Positions 24,124-36,160 of a stretch of DNA of 64,000 nt are shown one piece after another. Where the stretch lies: the NCBI GenBank assembly GCA_963704335.1, contig OY969889.1:2418001-2482000 (forward strand), read 5' to 3'. The notes beneath the pieces were generated by a model, which was given only the letters and a program-made list of their open reading frames with translations, was not told where the DNA came from and ran no database searches. Source of the stretch: PALSA-612 sp963704335 (GTDB taxonomy: Bacteria > Actinomycetota > Thermoleophilia > Gaiellales > Gaiellaceae). The position numbers were made by a program, and so were the translations under genes. Each line of letters opens with the position of its first letter. Within the stretch, counting starts at the first letter, position 1.

Positions 24124-25427
24124 CGCTGCTCACCGCCAGGAACGCCCCGAAGGACAGCCTCGTCATCCGGGGCGCGCGCGTCATCGATCCGGCCCGTGGG
24201 GTGGAGGCCGTGCTCGACGTCCGCGTGGACGACGGCGTGATCGCTGAGCTTCGCACGGACGTGGAAGCGAACGGTCATCGCGTCGTGGACGCAGCCGGTC
24301 TCCTGCTGGCACCGGCCTTCGTCGATCCCCACGTCCACCTGCGAACCCCCGGACGCGAGGACGAAGAGTCGATCGCGTCCGGCACTCGCGCAGCCGCCGC
24401 AGGGGGTTACTGCGCGATCATCGCCATGCCCAACACCGAGCCGGTCGTGGACTCGGCCGCCGTCCTCGGAGCGCTCATCGAACGCGCGCAGTCCGAGGCC
24501 GAGGTGCCGGTTGGCTTCCTGGCAGCGATTTCCAAGGGCTCAGCCGGCGGCGAGCTGACTGAGATGGGAGAGCTCGGCGACGCCGGCGCCGCGGGCTTCA
24601 CGGACGACGGCCACCCTGTGGTCTCCTCGTCGCTGATGCGGCGCGCGCTGCAGTACGGCGCCGTCGCTGGCAAGACGATCGCCGTGCACTGCGAGGAGCC
24701 GACGCTCTCGCGCTCGGGACAAATGCACGAAGGGGCTGTGTCGGCCGAGCTCGGCTTCACCGGTTACCCGTCGGTGGCCGAAAGCGTCATGGTCGGCCGG
24801 GACGTGGCCCTGGCTGCGTACGAAGGCCGCCCCGTCCACGTGCTCCACGTCTCGGCGCGCGAGTCGGTGGATGCCGTCCGGCGCGCTCAGGCCGACGGCG
24901 TCGCCGCCACCGCGGAGGTCACGCCCCACCATCTCGTGCTGACGGACGAGGCACTGCGGTCACTCGACCCGAACGTGAAGATGAACCCGCCGCTTCGCTC
25001 GGCCGACGATCGCCAGGCACTCATCGAAGCGCTGCGCGACGGGACGATCTGCGCGGTCGCCACGGACCACGCACCGCACGCCCGCCACGAGAAGGACGTC
25101 CCCTTTGAGGAGGCGCCGTTCGGCGTCACCGGCCTCGAGACGGCGTTCTCTGCGCTCTACACGCATCTCGTGGAGCCGGGCATCCTGCCGCTCCAGACGC
25201 TGCTCGAGCGCATGTCCGCCGGGCCGGCGCGCATCTACGGACTGGAGCCGCCGAGCATCGAGGCGGGGGCGGAGGCGAACCTCGTCCTGCTGGACACCGA
25301 AGCGTCATGGCGAGTCACGGAAGCCGGTTTCCACTCCCGCTCGGCGAACTCGTGGCTGCTCGGCCAGGAGCTCAAGGGCGCCGTGCGCATGACAGTTGCG
25401 GGCGGCCGGATAGCACACGAGGGATGA
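24120..25427 (+). CDS. pyrC: Dihydroorotase
   Basis: A 435-residue amidohydrolase of type I. The metal motif is FVDPHVHLRTPGREDEE (HxH and substrate Arg), later ligands are in AVHCEE, VLHVSARESVDAV and ATDHAPHARHEK, and the substrate loop is AIIAMPNTEPVVD. It closes carbamoyl-aspartate to dihydroorotate. ATG at 24120 overlaps the pyrB stop (ATGA). The upstream open frame is in the shadow of pyrB. Confidence 0.95.
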   Translation: MTLLTARNAPKDSLVIRGARVIDPARGVEAVLDVRVDDGVIAELRTDVEANGHRVVDAAGLLLAPAFVDPHVHLRTPGREDEESIASGTRAAAAGGYCAIIAMPNTEPVVDSAAVLGALIERAQSEAEVPVGFLAAISKGSAGGELTEMGELGDAGAAGFTDDGHPVVSSSLMRRALQYGAVAGKTIAVHCEEPTLSRSGQMHEGAVSAELGFTGYPSVAESVMVGRDVALAAYEGRPVHVLHVSARESVDAVRRAQADGVAATAEVTPHHLVLTDEALRSLDPNVKMNPPLRSADDRQALIEALRDGTICAVATDHAPHARHEKDVPFEEAPFGVTGLETAFSALYTHLVEPGILPLQTLLERMSAGPARIYGLEPPSIEAGAEANLVLLDTEASWRVTEAGFHSRSANSWLLGQELKGAVRMTVAGGRIAHEG

Positions 25428-26423
25428 CGGGACTGCTGCTGGAAGACGGGGAGCTCTTCCCCGGCGAGCAGGTGGGCGCGGACGGCGCTGCGCTCGGTGA
25501 GGCCGTCTTCGCCACCGCAATGACCGGCTACCAGGAGCTCGTCACCGACCCGAGCTATTCCGGGCAGATCCTCTGCTTCACGGCGCCGATGGTGGGCAAC
25601 TACGGCGTCGTGCCGGAGCGCTCCGAATCGGCAGCCCCTCACGTGAGAGGCGTCGTGATGCGCGAGGCCCGCGGCCCTGAGTGGACGGACTGGCTGGCCG
25701 AGCACGGGGTCGTCGGCCTGACGGGAGTGGACACACGAGCACTCGTCCTGCACCTGCGAGACCACGGGGCGATGCGAGCTGGCATCAACGCAACGCTCGA
25801 GGAGATCGAAGCGCTCCCGCGCATGGCAGGCCAGGCGCTGGCCGGGGAGGTTTCGACCACCGAGCCGTACGTGGCGCACGAGCACGGCGCCGTGCGCGTG
25901 GCCGTCGTCGACTACGGCTGCAAGCGCTCCATCGTCAGACGCCTGGCGGAGGCCGGCGCCGCGGTCACCGTCTACCCGCACAACGTGGACGCGGACGAGC
26001 TGGCCGGCCACGACGGCGTGCTGCTCTCGAACGGCCCCGGCGACCCCGAGCCGCTCAGCGGCGAGATCGCGACAGTCACCGACATCCTCGGGCGCGTGCC
26101 GCTCCTCGGTATCTGCCTCGGCCACCAGCTGTTGGCGCTCGCCACCGGCCACGAGACGTACAAGCTCCCCTTTGGCCACCGCGGTGCAAACCACCCCGTG
26201 CTCGAGAAGCGCACGGGACGCGTGCTGGTCACGAGCCAGAACCACGGCTTTGCCGTCCGCGAGACGGATGAGCGCGCGGCGACCCACGTCTCTCTCTACG
26301 ACGGCACCGTCGAAGGATTCGACTACCCCGAGCTCCGGGCTCGGTCGCTCCAGTTCCATCCCGAGGCAGGGCCGGGGCCGCACGATGCCTACCCGCTGAT
26401 CGAGTCCTGGGTCGAGGAGCTTC

Positions 26424-26437
<14 letters not shown>
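25424..26437 (+). CDS. carA: Carbamoyl-phosphate synthase small subunit
   Basis: A 337-residue glutamine amidotransferase subunit. The N-terminal CPSase domain has GEAVFATAMTGYQELVTDPSYSGQI, and the class I GATase domain has the nucleophile in LLGICLGHQLLALA with the His/Glu pair in LQFHPEAGPGP. NHGFAV marks CarA. It supplies ammonia to CarB. ATG at 25424 overlaps pyrC (ATGA), and its end overlaps carB by 14 nt. Confidence 0.95.
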
Positions 26438-29384
<2,947 letters not shown>

Positions 29385-29427
29385 GGTCACCGGGCGCGAG
29401 AGCCTCGGTCCGTACACGCTGCTGCGG

Positions 29428-30066
29428 GTGGAGCGGGGCGAGCTCGACCCCGGCCGTCCGGGCCAGTTCTTCATGCTCGAGGCGCCGGGTCGGCTTCTGC
29501 CCCGGCCGATGAGCCTCTGCCTCGCTCCCCCTGATGAGCTGGCGTTCCTCATCGAGCCGCTGGGGAGGGGAACCAGCGCTCTCTGCAGCCTTGAGCCTGG
29601 TGCGGCGATCCGCGTGCTCGGCCCGCTCGGCAACGGATTCGATCTCGACGTCCCGCGCCCGCTGCTGGTCGGCGGCGGAGTCGGCATCGCGCCGCTCCCA
29701 TTCCTGGCGGAGTCGCTCGGACACCCTCCGGCGGTCCTCGGCTTCCGCAGCAAGCATCACGCGGAGGCGGCGACACTGCTGCCGGGGGCTGAGATCGTGA
29801 TCGACCCGGTGCTCGTGACGGAGGTCATTCCTGAGGGACACGACATCCTCGCCTGTGGACCTGAGCCGATGCTCCGAGCCGTCGAGCAGATGGCGCCCGA
29901 CGCGCAGCTCGCCTGGGAGGCGCCGATGGCCTGCGGCTACGGAGCGTGCTACGGCTGCGCGGTCGAGATCGGCGGCCAGTTGAAACGACTTTGCGTGGAG
30001 GGGCCCGTGCTTCGGCGCCGAACGGGTGTCGAGCGTAAAACCGCCGAAGCCGACATCAGGATCTGA
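29428..30066 (+). CDS. pyrK: Dihydroorotate dehydrogenase electron-transfer subunit
   Basis: A ferredoxin-reductase-like subunit that passes electrons from class 1B DHODH to NAD+. FAD site RPMSLC (normally RPYSI), NAD site LLVGGGVGIAPLPFL, and a C-terminal [2Fe-2S] cluster with four Cys in ACGYGACYGCAVE and LCVEGPVL. GTG at 29428 is the first standard start but would miss the first beta-strand. The frame is open upstream, and CTG at 29365 gives LRRQLLKVTGRESLGPYTLL, the normal PyrK N terminus, with AGGAG 8 nt before it. The real start is probably that CTG, overlapping carB by 20 nt. Confidence 0.88.
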   Translation: MERGELDPGRPGQFFMLEAPGRLLPRPMSLCLAPPDELAFLIEPLGRGTSALCSLEPGAAIRVLGPLGNGFDLDVPRPLLVGGGVGIAPLPFLAESLGHPPAVLGFRSKHHAEAATLLPGAEIVIDPVLVTEVIPEGHDILACGPEPMLRAVEQMAPDAQLAWEAPMACGYGACYGCAVEIGGQLKRLCVEGPVLRRRTGVERKTAEADIRI

Positions 30067-30109
30067 TAAAAGGCGACGTCGCCTGCGTACCCGAGGGAGG
30101 GAATCTTTG

Positions 30110-31587
30110 ATGAGAACGAGACCGCTCGTGTTGACCTTTGCCGTCTTGTGCGCCGCGCTGATTGCAGGGATCGGAGCTTCGGTCCCGGCCGCCGCGACGT
30201 TCCAGACCTACATCGTGGTTCTGAAGCCCTCCGCCGGTACTCCGGCGCAGGCGGCCGCAATTGCAGGCGTAACGCCGACGCACGTCTATCAGCATGCGTT
30301 GAAGGGTTACGCAGCGCCGATGTCCTCGGCGAAGGCGGTCGCGATTGGCGCTCTGCCGAACGTTGCCTTCGTCGAGCCCAACAGCACGATGGCGATCTCG
30401 ACGACACAGAGCCCAGTCACTTGGGGCCTCGACCGCATCGACCAGCGCAACCTCCCGCTGTCGAACTCGTACACGTACAGCGCCACCGGCTCCGGATTGA
30501 AGGCGTACATCCTCGACACAGGCATGCGATTGACGCACGTCAATTACGGAGGGCGCGCCATCAGCGGGTTCGACGCGATCGACGGCGGCCTCGCCAGCGA
30601 CTGCCACGGACACGGAACGCACGTCGGTGGAACGGTTGGTTCGACGACGTACGGTGTCGCGAAGCTCGTAACTCTCGTCGCCGTGCGCGTCCTGAACTGC
30701 CAGGGCAGTGGCACGAACGCTCAGGTAATCCAGGGCATCGACTGGGTCACCGGTGACCATCAGGCCGGACAGGCAGCCGTCGCGAACATGAGCCTCGGCG
30801 GAGGCGCAAGCCTTGCGCTCGACACGGCAATCCAGAACTCGATCAACGACGGCGTCAGCTATGTCGTCGCGGCCGGCAACTCGAACGCAAACGCGTGCAA
30901 CTACTCGCCTGCGCGCTTGGCCGGCGCTCTTACGATCGGCGCGACGAGCAGCACGGATGCCAGGGCGTCGTTCTCGAACTTCGGTTCCTGCGTCGACGTG
31001 TTCGCACCAGGAGTCAACATCACGTCGACGGTCAACGACTGCGACACGTGCGTCCAGGGAGGATGGAACGGCACGTCGATGGCTTCGCCGCACGCAGCGG
31101 GAGTTGCAGCGCTCCTCCTCCACGGAAACCCATCGCTGACACCGGCACAGATCCACTCGGCCGTCGTCAGCAACGCAACGACTGGCGTTGTCGGGAACCC
31201 CGGCACGGGATCACCGAACCGGCTGCTGTGGGTCGACGGTGGCGACGTACCGCCTCCGCCACCGCCACCGCCACCCCCGCCACCGCCACCACCGCCGCCT
31301 CCTCCGCCACCACCTCCGCCTCCGCCGCCGCCGCCGCCGCCCCGGGACTCTCGATCACGAGCTTCTCGCCGACGAGCGGTCCGGTGGGAACCTGGGTCAC
31401 CATCAACGGCACCGGGTTCAACGGCGTGTCGGCGGTGCGGTTCAACGGCACGGCCTCGACGCTCCTCTTCCGGTTCTCGGCCACCAGGCTTCTCGCCCGC
31501 GTGCCCACCGGCGCGACAACGGGCAAGGTCTCGGTGACGACAGGCGCCGGAACGGCGACGAGCACCAACAACTTCACGGTTACGTAA
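30110..31587 (+). CDS. Secreted subtilisin-like (S8) protease with proline linker and IPT/TIG domain, frameshifted
   Basis: Signal peptide (LVLTFAVLCAALIAGIGASVPAAA), an I9-type propeptide (YIVVLKPSAG...ALKGYAAPMS) and a proteinase-K-like catalytic domain with Asp in AYILDTGMRLTH, His in CHGHGTHVGG and Ser in WNGTSMASPHAAG. After a run of ~30 prolines the current frame gives nonsense to a stop at 31537. The next frame instead encodes a clear IPT/TIG domain (SITSFSPTSGPVGTWVTINGTGF... to 31587), so a 1-nt deletion near 31338-31345 is likely. ATG at 30110 has GGAGGG upstream. It sits oddly between pyrK and pyrD. Confidence 0.85.
31250..31345 (+). repeat. (CCN)n proline-coding repeat
   Basis: About 30 consecutive proline codons built from CCG, CCA, CCT and CCC in the linker of the S8 protease. 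On the other strand it is a purine-rich GGN tract. Such repeats are prone to slippage and to sequencing errors, and the frame is lost at its 3' end. Confidence 0.85.
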
Positions 31588-31622
31588 GAGGCGTCAAGGC
31601 CGGAGGCTAGAGTGGCATCTCG

Positions 31623-32477
31623 GTGCTGCTCAACGCCTCCGGCTGCCTCGACGGGCTGACCGCGCCGGAAACGGCGCGGCAGCTCGACGCCTTCGTCACG
31701 AAAACCGTCACACCGTTGCCGCGCGAGGGCAACGCGCCGGTGCGCCTCGCCGAGACCGACGACGGCATGCTCAACTCGATCGGTCTCGCGAACCCCGGCC
31801 GAGACGCGTTCCTCGCAGAGGCGCTGCCCGCGCTCGCCGGGCTCGGCGTTCCCATCTGGGTCTCCGTCGGCGGCTTCTCGGCGGGCGAGTACGCGGAGAC
31901 GTGCGCGCGGCTGGCCGGGCGCGAGGAGGTGGCGGCGATCGAGCTCAACCTCTCTTGCCCCAACGTCGACGAGGCTCCCGAGTCGGCCGCGGAGATCGTC
32001 TCGGCCTGCCGGCGTGAGACGACGCTGCCGCTCTACGCGAAGCTCTCGCCCGCTGTGCCCGACATGGGTGTGCTCGCGAGTGCTGTGGCGGCCGCCGGGG
32101 CAGACGGGCTGTCACTCGTCAACACGATCCGCGGCCTGGCGCTCGACGACCGGCTGCAGCCGGTGCTGGGAACGGCGACAGGAGGCTACTCAGGCCCTGC
32201 GCTGAAGCCGATCGCGCTGGCCGCCGTGCACGCCGCGTTCAAGGCAACGGCGCTGCCCATCGTGGGCATGGGAGGCGTCTCCACGGGCCTCGACGCACTC
32301 GAGCTGATCGCCGCCGGCGCGTCGGCTGTCGCGCTGGGAACGGTCCTGTTCTCGAACCCTGACGCGCCCCGGCAGGTCCGCGCCGAGCTCGCGGAAGAGC
32401 TCGCGCTGCGAGGCTACTCGTCGGCGGCCGAGGCCCGCGGAGCTGCTCACCTCGCGGCGACCGAGGCGAACGTCTGA
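31623..32477 (+). CDS. pyrD: Dihydroorotate dehydrogenase, class 1B catalytic subunit
   Basis: A 284-residue FMN enzyme: LLNASG at the start, VTKTVTPLPREGN, LNSIGLANPG, AIELNLSCPNV, LYAKLSPAVPDM, LVNTIRGL and phosphate-binding PIVGMGGVSTGLDALELIAAGASAVALGT. Pairs with PyrK to form the NAD-dependent heterotetramer. It is cut short at the N terminus, lacking the usual first ~18 residues; an in-frame stop lies 12 nt before the GTG, so no longer form is possible. TAGAGT lies 9 nt upstream, giving it its own promoter despite operon position. pyrF, which often follows, is absent. Confidence 0.9.
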   Translation: MLLNASGCLDGLTAPETARQLDAFVTKTVTPLPREGNAPVRLAETDDGMLNSIGLANPGRDAFLAEALPALAGLGVPIWVSVGGFSAGEYAETCARLAGREEVAAIELNLSCPNVDEAPESAAEIVSACRRETTLPLYAKLSPAVPDMGVLASAVAAAGADGLSLVNTIRGLALDDRLQPVLGTATGGYSGPALKPIALAAVHAAFKATALPIVGMGGVSTGLDALELIAAGASAVALGTVLFSNPDAPRQVRAELAEELALRGYSSAAEARGAAHLAATEANV

Positions 32478-32533
32478 CCGAAAAAGTGCCTTGCCCAGGT
32501 CCGGGAGGACAGTGTTAGTATCGCCACCTCCCG

Positions 32534-32863
32534 ATGGTTGCATCGAAGGTCGCCTCCCAAGCCCCGCGCCGCTCACTCGACCAGCGCATGGACGCTCTTC
32601 GGAGGGCCAACGACATCCGCGTGCAGCGCGCGAAGCTCAAGAAGGACCTCAAGCTGGGACGCATCCGCTTCGAGGCCATCCTTCGCGACCCGCCTGACTA
32701 CGTCTCCACCGCCAAGGTTCTCGACATGCTGATGGCTGTCCCGAAGTTCGGACAGGTGAAGGCCAAGCGCTATCTCAACCAGTGCAGGATCGCCGAATCG
32801 AAGACGATCGGCGGTCTGTCAGATCGGCAGCGGTCGGAGCTTGTTGGTCTCTTCGATCAGTAG
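32534..32863 (+). CDS. mihF: Integration host factor, actinobacterial type
   Basis: A 109-residue basic protein: RRANDIRVQRAKLKKDLKLGR followed by an H2TH-like domain with VLDMLMAVPKFGQVKAKRYL and IAESKTIGGLSDRQRSEL. This is the mIHF/sIHF family found only in actinobacteria and is a strong taxonomic marker. It binds and shapes DNA. It stands as usual between the pyr genes and gmk. A promoter with TTGCCC (32491) and TAGTAT (32516-32521) may drive mihF-gmk-rpoZ. Confidence 0.95.
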   Translation: MVASKVASQAPRRSLDQRMDALRRANDIRVQRAKLKKDLKLGRIRFEAILRDPPDYVSTAKVLDMLMAVPKFGQVKAKRYLNQCRIAESKTIGGLSDRQRSELVGLFDQ

Positions 32864-33470
32864 CGCTCCCAACGGGAGCACCGGCGAGCGCCAGCTGCCG
32901 GTAATCGTGATCACCGGGCCGTCCGGCGCCGGCAAGGGGACACTCATCCGCGCGCTCCTCGAGCGCATCGCCGAGCTCGAGCTGGCTGTCTCGGCGACGA
33001 CAAGGCTCCAGCGAAGCGGGGAGGTGGAGGGCCGCGAGTACTACTTCCTCTCGGACGGCGACTTCGCGACGCGAGTGGCCCGCGGCGACTTCCTCGAGCA
33101 CGTGACGTACGTATCCGGGCAGCGCTACGGGACGTTGCGCTCCGAGGTGGGGAGGATCTCGGACGCGGGCCGGGTAGCGGTGCTCGAGTTGGAGACGGAA
33201 GGAGCGCTCAACGTCGCCGACGAGCTGCCGGCCGCCGTGACGATCTTCGTCACGGCCCCGGTGAGCGAGCTCGAGCGACGGCTACGCGAGCGTGCGACCG
33301 AGAGCGCTGGCGAGATCGGCGAGCGGCTCGACCTCGCCGAGAGCCAGCTCATGCAGGCCGGCTCGTTCGACTACGTGGTGCCGAACGACGAGCTCGACCG
33401 CGCCGTCGAAGAGCTGGAGAACATCGTCCGCAGCCAACTCTCCGCTGCGGGTAGCATGTCCGACTCATGA
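32841..33470 (+). CDS. gmk: Guanylate kinase
   Basis: 209 residues. P-loop VIVITGPSGAGKGTLIRAL, GMP-binding segment VSATTRLQRSGEVEGREYYFLS and lid EGALNVADELP. It phosphorylates GMP to GDP. TTG at 32841, inside mihF (23-nt overlap), is the only usable start before the P-loop and has CGGAG upstream. The stop overlaps rpoZ (ATGA). Confidence 0.94.
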   Translation: MLVSSISSAPNGSTGERQLPVIVITGPSGAGKGTLIRALLERIAELELAVSATTRLQRSGEVEGREYYFLSDGDFATRVARGDFLEHVTYVSGQRYGTLRSEVGRISDAGRVAVLELETEGALNVADELPAAVTIFVTAPVSELERRLRERATESAGEIGERLDLAESQLMQAGSFDYVVPNDELDRAVEELENIVRSQLSAAGSMSDS

Positions 33471-33697
33471 TTTCTCCACGCATCGATGCCCTGCTCGACA
33501 ACGTCGACTCACGCTACGCGCTGGTGATCGTCGCTGCCAAGCGGGCCCGCCAGATCAACAATTACCACCACCAGCTCGGCGAAGGCACCTTCGACGAGCT
33601 ACCGCCCCTCGTCGAGTCTCGCTCGAAGAACTACCTGACGATGGCTTTCGAGGAGATCGCCGAGGGCAAGATCGCGTACCAGTACGCGAAGAGCTAG
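33467..33697 (+). CDS. rpoZ: RNA polymerase omega subunit
   Basis: 76 residues with the omega core ISPRIDALLDNVDSRYALVIVAAKRARQINNYHHQLGEG (positions ~2-40) and a C-terminal FEEIAEGKIAYQYAK helix. It stabilises beta' in RNA polymerase. It is translationally coupled to gmk by a 4-nt overlap, and the gmk-rpoZ-coaBC order is standard in actinobacteria. Confidence 0.94.
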   Translation: MISPRIDALLDNVDSRYALVIVAAKRARQINNYHHQLGEGTFDELPPLVESRSKNYLTMAFEEIAEGKIAYQYAKS

Positions 33698-33733
33698 ACG
33701 CGCGTAAGGCCTCCGCCGCGGCACAATGTGACC

Positions 33734-34888
33734 GTGGCCCGCGTATTGCTCGGTGTGTCCGGTGGGATCGCCGCCTACAAGGCGTGCGAGCTTTGCCGAC
33801 TCCTCGTACGCGAGGGGCATGAAGTCACGCCCCTATTGACGCCCGAGGCGGAGACGTTCGTCTCGGCGAAGACATTCGAGGCGCTCGCGCGGAAGGAGAT
33901 GCCCCGCGACCTCTATCCGCATCTCGTCGAGGCAGACCTGTTCGTGATCGCGCCTCTGACGGCGAACACGCTCGCCAAGCTCGCCCACGGGCTTGCCGAC
34001 AGCGTGCTGACGCAGGCGGCGCTGGCCTTCCCCGGTTCCGTGCTCGCGGCGCCGGCCATGAACGTTCGCATGTGGGAGCATCCGGCGACGCAGGCCAATG
34101 TGCGTCTACTCGTCGAGCGCGGCATCGAGCTCATCGGGCCGGCGGAGGGCGAGCTGGCGGAGGGCGAGACGGGTCTCGGGCGCATGACCGAGCCGGAGGA
34201 CATCTTCGCCCGCTGCAACCTGCTGCTGGGTAAAGGCGGCCCCTTGGCGGGAAAGAGCGTGCTTGTCAGCGCCGGCGGCACGCGCGAGCCGCTCGACGCG
34301 GTGCGCTACCTCGGCAACCGCTCGTCGGGGCGCATGGGCGTCGCGCTGGCCGAGGAGGCACGACGTCGAGGCGCCGACGTGACGCTGCTCGCCGCGAACC
34401 TCGCCGTGGGGCCGCCCTCTGGCGTAACTGTCGTCCAGACCGACACCGCGTCGAAGCTCGCGGAAGAGGCCTTGGCCAGACAGGAGTCGGACATCGTGTT
34501 GATGGCCGCCGCCATCGCCGACTACCGGCCCGCAGACGCCATCGACGGCAAGCGCTCGAAAGACGCCGTCGGCTGGTCTGTGGAGCTCGAGCCCACGCAG
34601 GACGTCCTCACCGAGCTGGGCCGACGGCGTGCGAACGGCCAGGTGCTCGTCGGCTTCGCGGCCGACCACGGCGCGGAGGGTCTCGATCGTGCGCGGGCGA
34701 AGGTCGCCGCGAAGGCGGTCGATCTCATCGTCTTCAACGACGTGTCGCGAGACGACATCGGCTTCGACGCCGCGGAGAACGAGGTGGTGATGATCTTTTC
34801 CGACGGTGGCGAGCTCGCCGTCGAAAAGGCGCCGAAGTCGCGAGTGGCCGCCGCCGTGCTCGACGAGGTCGAACGCCTGCTGGCGTGA
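33734..34888 (+). CDS. coaBC: Phosphopantothenoylcysteine decarboxylase / phosphopantothenate-cysteine ligase
   Basis: Two fused coenzyme A enzymes. CoaC flavoprotein half (~1-180): GVSGGIAAYKACEL, the IAPLTANTLAKLAHGLAD loop, AAPAMNVRMWEHPA (PxMNxxMW motif) and a His near the start. CoaB half (~185-384): VSAGGTREPLDAVRYLGNRSSGRMG, AAAIADYRP and VGFAADHG. GTG at 33734 is chosen because CACAAT lies exactly 6 nt upstream, matching the leaderless pattern; GTG at 33728 would lie within that spacer. Confidence 0.94.
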   Translation: MARVLLGVSGGIAAYKACELCRLLVREGHEVTPLLTPEAETFVSAKTFEALARKEMPRDLYPHLVEADLFVIAPLTANTLAKLAHGLADSVLTQAALAFPGSVLAAPAMNVRMWEHPATQANVRLLVERGIELIGPAEGELAEGETGLGRMTEPEDIFARCNLLLGKGGPLAGKSVLVSAGGTREPLDAVRYLGNRSSGRMGVALAEEARRRGADVTLLAANLAVGPPSGVTVVQTDTASKLAEEALARQESDIVLMAAAIADYRPADAIDGKRSKDAVGWSVELEPTQDVLTELGRRRANGQVLVGFAADHGAEGLDRARAKVAAKAVDLIVFNDVSRDDIGFDAAENEVVMIFSDGGELAVEKAPKSRVAAAVLDEVERLLA

Positions 34889-35232
34889 GCACCGCCTACG
34901 AGGACTATCAGGAGGGCTGGCGGCGGCTTCGCGCCGGCCGCACTGCCCAGGCGACGGTGCCGCTCGAGAAGGCCCGCCGTGCCGAGCCTGACAAGGCGTC
35001 GATCCGGGAGGCGCTCGGCATCGCGTACTTCCGCCTGAGGCGCTGGGCAGACGCCGAAGCCGAGTTCCGAGCCGTGCTCGAGATCTCGCCCGTCAACGAC
35101 TACGCGCACTACGCGCTCGGGCGCTGCCTCGACAAGCTAGGCCGCGACGCCGAGGCACAGGGGCACTACAAGCTCGCCCGCTCGCTGAGGCCCGGGACGC
35201 GGCGCTACGAAGTACACATTCGCGACGAGTGA
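34885..35232 (+). CDS. TPR-repeat protein
   Basis: 115 residues with about two and a half tetratricopeptide repeats (EGWRRLRAGRTAQATVPLEKARRAEPD; REALGIAYFRLRRWADAEAEFRAVLEISP; HYALGRCLDKLGRDAEAQGHYKLARSLRP). The W-L-G-Y-A-F-A-P pattern is clear. No signal peptide. GTG overlaps the coaBC stop (GTGA), and the end overlaps dtd in the same way. A partner-binding role is likely but the partner is unknown. Confidence 0.8.
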   Translation: MSTAYEDYQEGWRRLRAGRTAQATVPLEKARRAEPDKASIREALGIAYFRLRRWADAEAEFRAVLEISPVNDYAHYALGRCLDKLGRDAEAQGHYKLARSLRPGTRRYEVHIRDE

Positions 35233-35678
35233 GAGCTGTCGTCCAGCGCGTGACGCGCGCGAGCGTCTCGCCGGGCGGCGAGATCGGCCAGGGCCTTTGC
35301 GTCCTACTCGGGATCGCTCGTGACGATGACGAGAGAACAGCACGCACCCTCGCCGGCAAGGTCGCGCGGCTGCGGATCTTCGAGAACGACGAAGGTCGAT
35401 TCGACCGCTCGCTGCTCGATGTCGGTGGCGCAGCGCTGGTCGTGAGCCAGTTCACGCTCATCGCCGATAGCAAGCGCCAGAAGGGAACTCGTCCCGACTT
35501 CTCGAAGGCGGCGCGGCCGGAAGTGGCCGAGCCGCTATACGAGTGCTTTATCGAGGCCCTTCGAGCGGAGGGCGTGCCGGTTCAGACGGGCGTGTTCGGC
35601 GCTCGCATGGAACTCGCTCTCGTCAATGACGGGCCTGTCACGATCGTGCTGGACATCGAGCCGGCGCGGCCAGAGTGA
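35229..35678 (+). CDS. dtd: D-aminoacyl-tRNA deacylase
   Basis: 149 residues with the hallmark motifs SQFTL (residue ~78) and NDGPVT near the C terminus, RAVVQRVTRASV at the start, and RQKGTRPDFSKAA. It removes D-amino acids mischarged onto tRNA. GTG overlaps the TPR gene stop (GTGA). A truncated, diverged second copy of its C-terminal half lies at 36161-36351. Confidence 0.94.
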   Translation: MRAVVQRVTRASVSPGGEIGQGLCVLLGIARDDDERTARTLAGKVARLRIFENDEGRFDRSLLDVGGAALVVSQFTLIADSKRQKGTRPDFSKAARPEVAEPLYECFIEALRAEGVPVQTGVFGARMELALVNDGPVTIVLDIEPARPE

Positions 35679-36118
35679 GCGGAAAGGGTCGGAGAATGAC
35701 CGAGGGTTCGATCGAGAGTGTTCAGTCGCTGCTCGAAGCTCCGTCGCCTGCGGTGCTGACGACCTATCGCAAGGACGGCTCCGCGCTCGTCTCACCAGTC
35801 TGGTTCCGCTGGAATGCCGACGCGTTCGAAATAGTGATTGCCGAGGACGACGTCAAGCTCAGGCATCTCGCAGGGAACCCCGCGTGCGTCCTGGTGATCT
35901 TCGAGTCGATTCCACCGTTTCGCGGCGTCGAGGTGCGCGGAAATCCGGAGTTGATCCGCGGCGACGTCACTGCGGCGAGGCGCGATATAGCCGGTCGTTA
36001 CCTCGGCCAGGACGCCGGAGCACGCTTCGCTGTTCAACGGAGGAAGCCGGGCGTCCTGCTGCGTCTCCCCGCACCCGAACCGCGTGTTTGGGATCTTGCG
36101 GCGATCCTCCCGGAGTAG
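35675..36118 (+). CDS. Pyridoxamine 5'-phosphate oxidase-like (split-barrel) flavoprotein
   Basis: A 147-residue split-beta-barrel protein: SPAVLTTYRKDGSALVSPVWFRW, then FEIVIAEDDVKLRHLAGNPACVLVIFE, typical of the PPOX/F420-dependent family in actinobacteria. It could bind FMN or F420. GTG at 35675 overlaps the dtd stop. ATG at 35696, with GGAAAGGG upstream, is an equally good start and removes seven residues. It sits between intact dtd and a dtd fragment. Confidence 0.8.
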   Translation: MSGKGRRMTEGSIESVQSLLEAPSPAVLTTYRKDGSALVSPVWFRWNADAFEIVIAEDDVKLRHLAGNPACVLVIFESIPPFRGVEVRGNPELIRGDVTAARRDIAGRYLGQDAGARFAVQRRKPGVLLRLPAPEPRVWDLAAILPE

Positions 36119-36160
36119 CGTTTCGACCATCGCGGCGACACGGTTCTGCCGCTTCCTGGA

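Noticed and set aside
31250..31345. CRISPR or minisatellite array
   Set aside because: The triplets simply encode a proline linker in frame with the protease. There are no spacers or uniform repeats.
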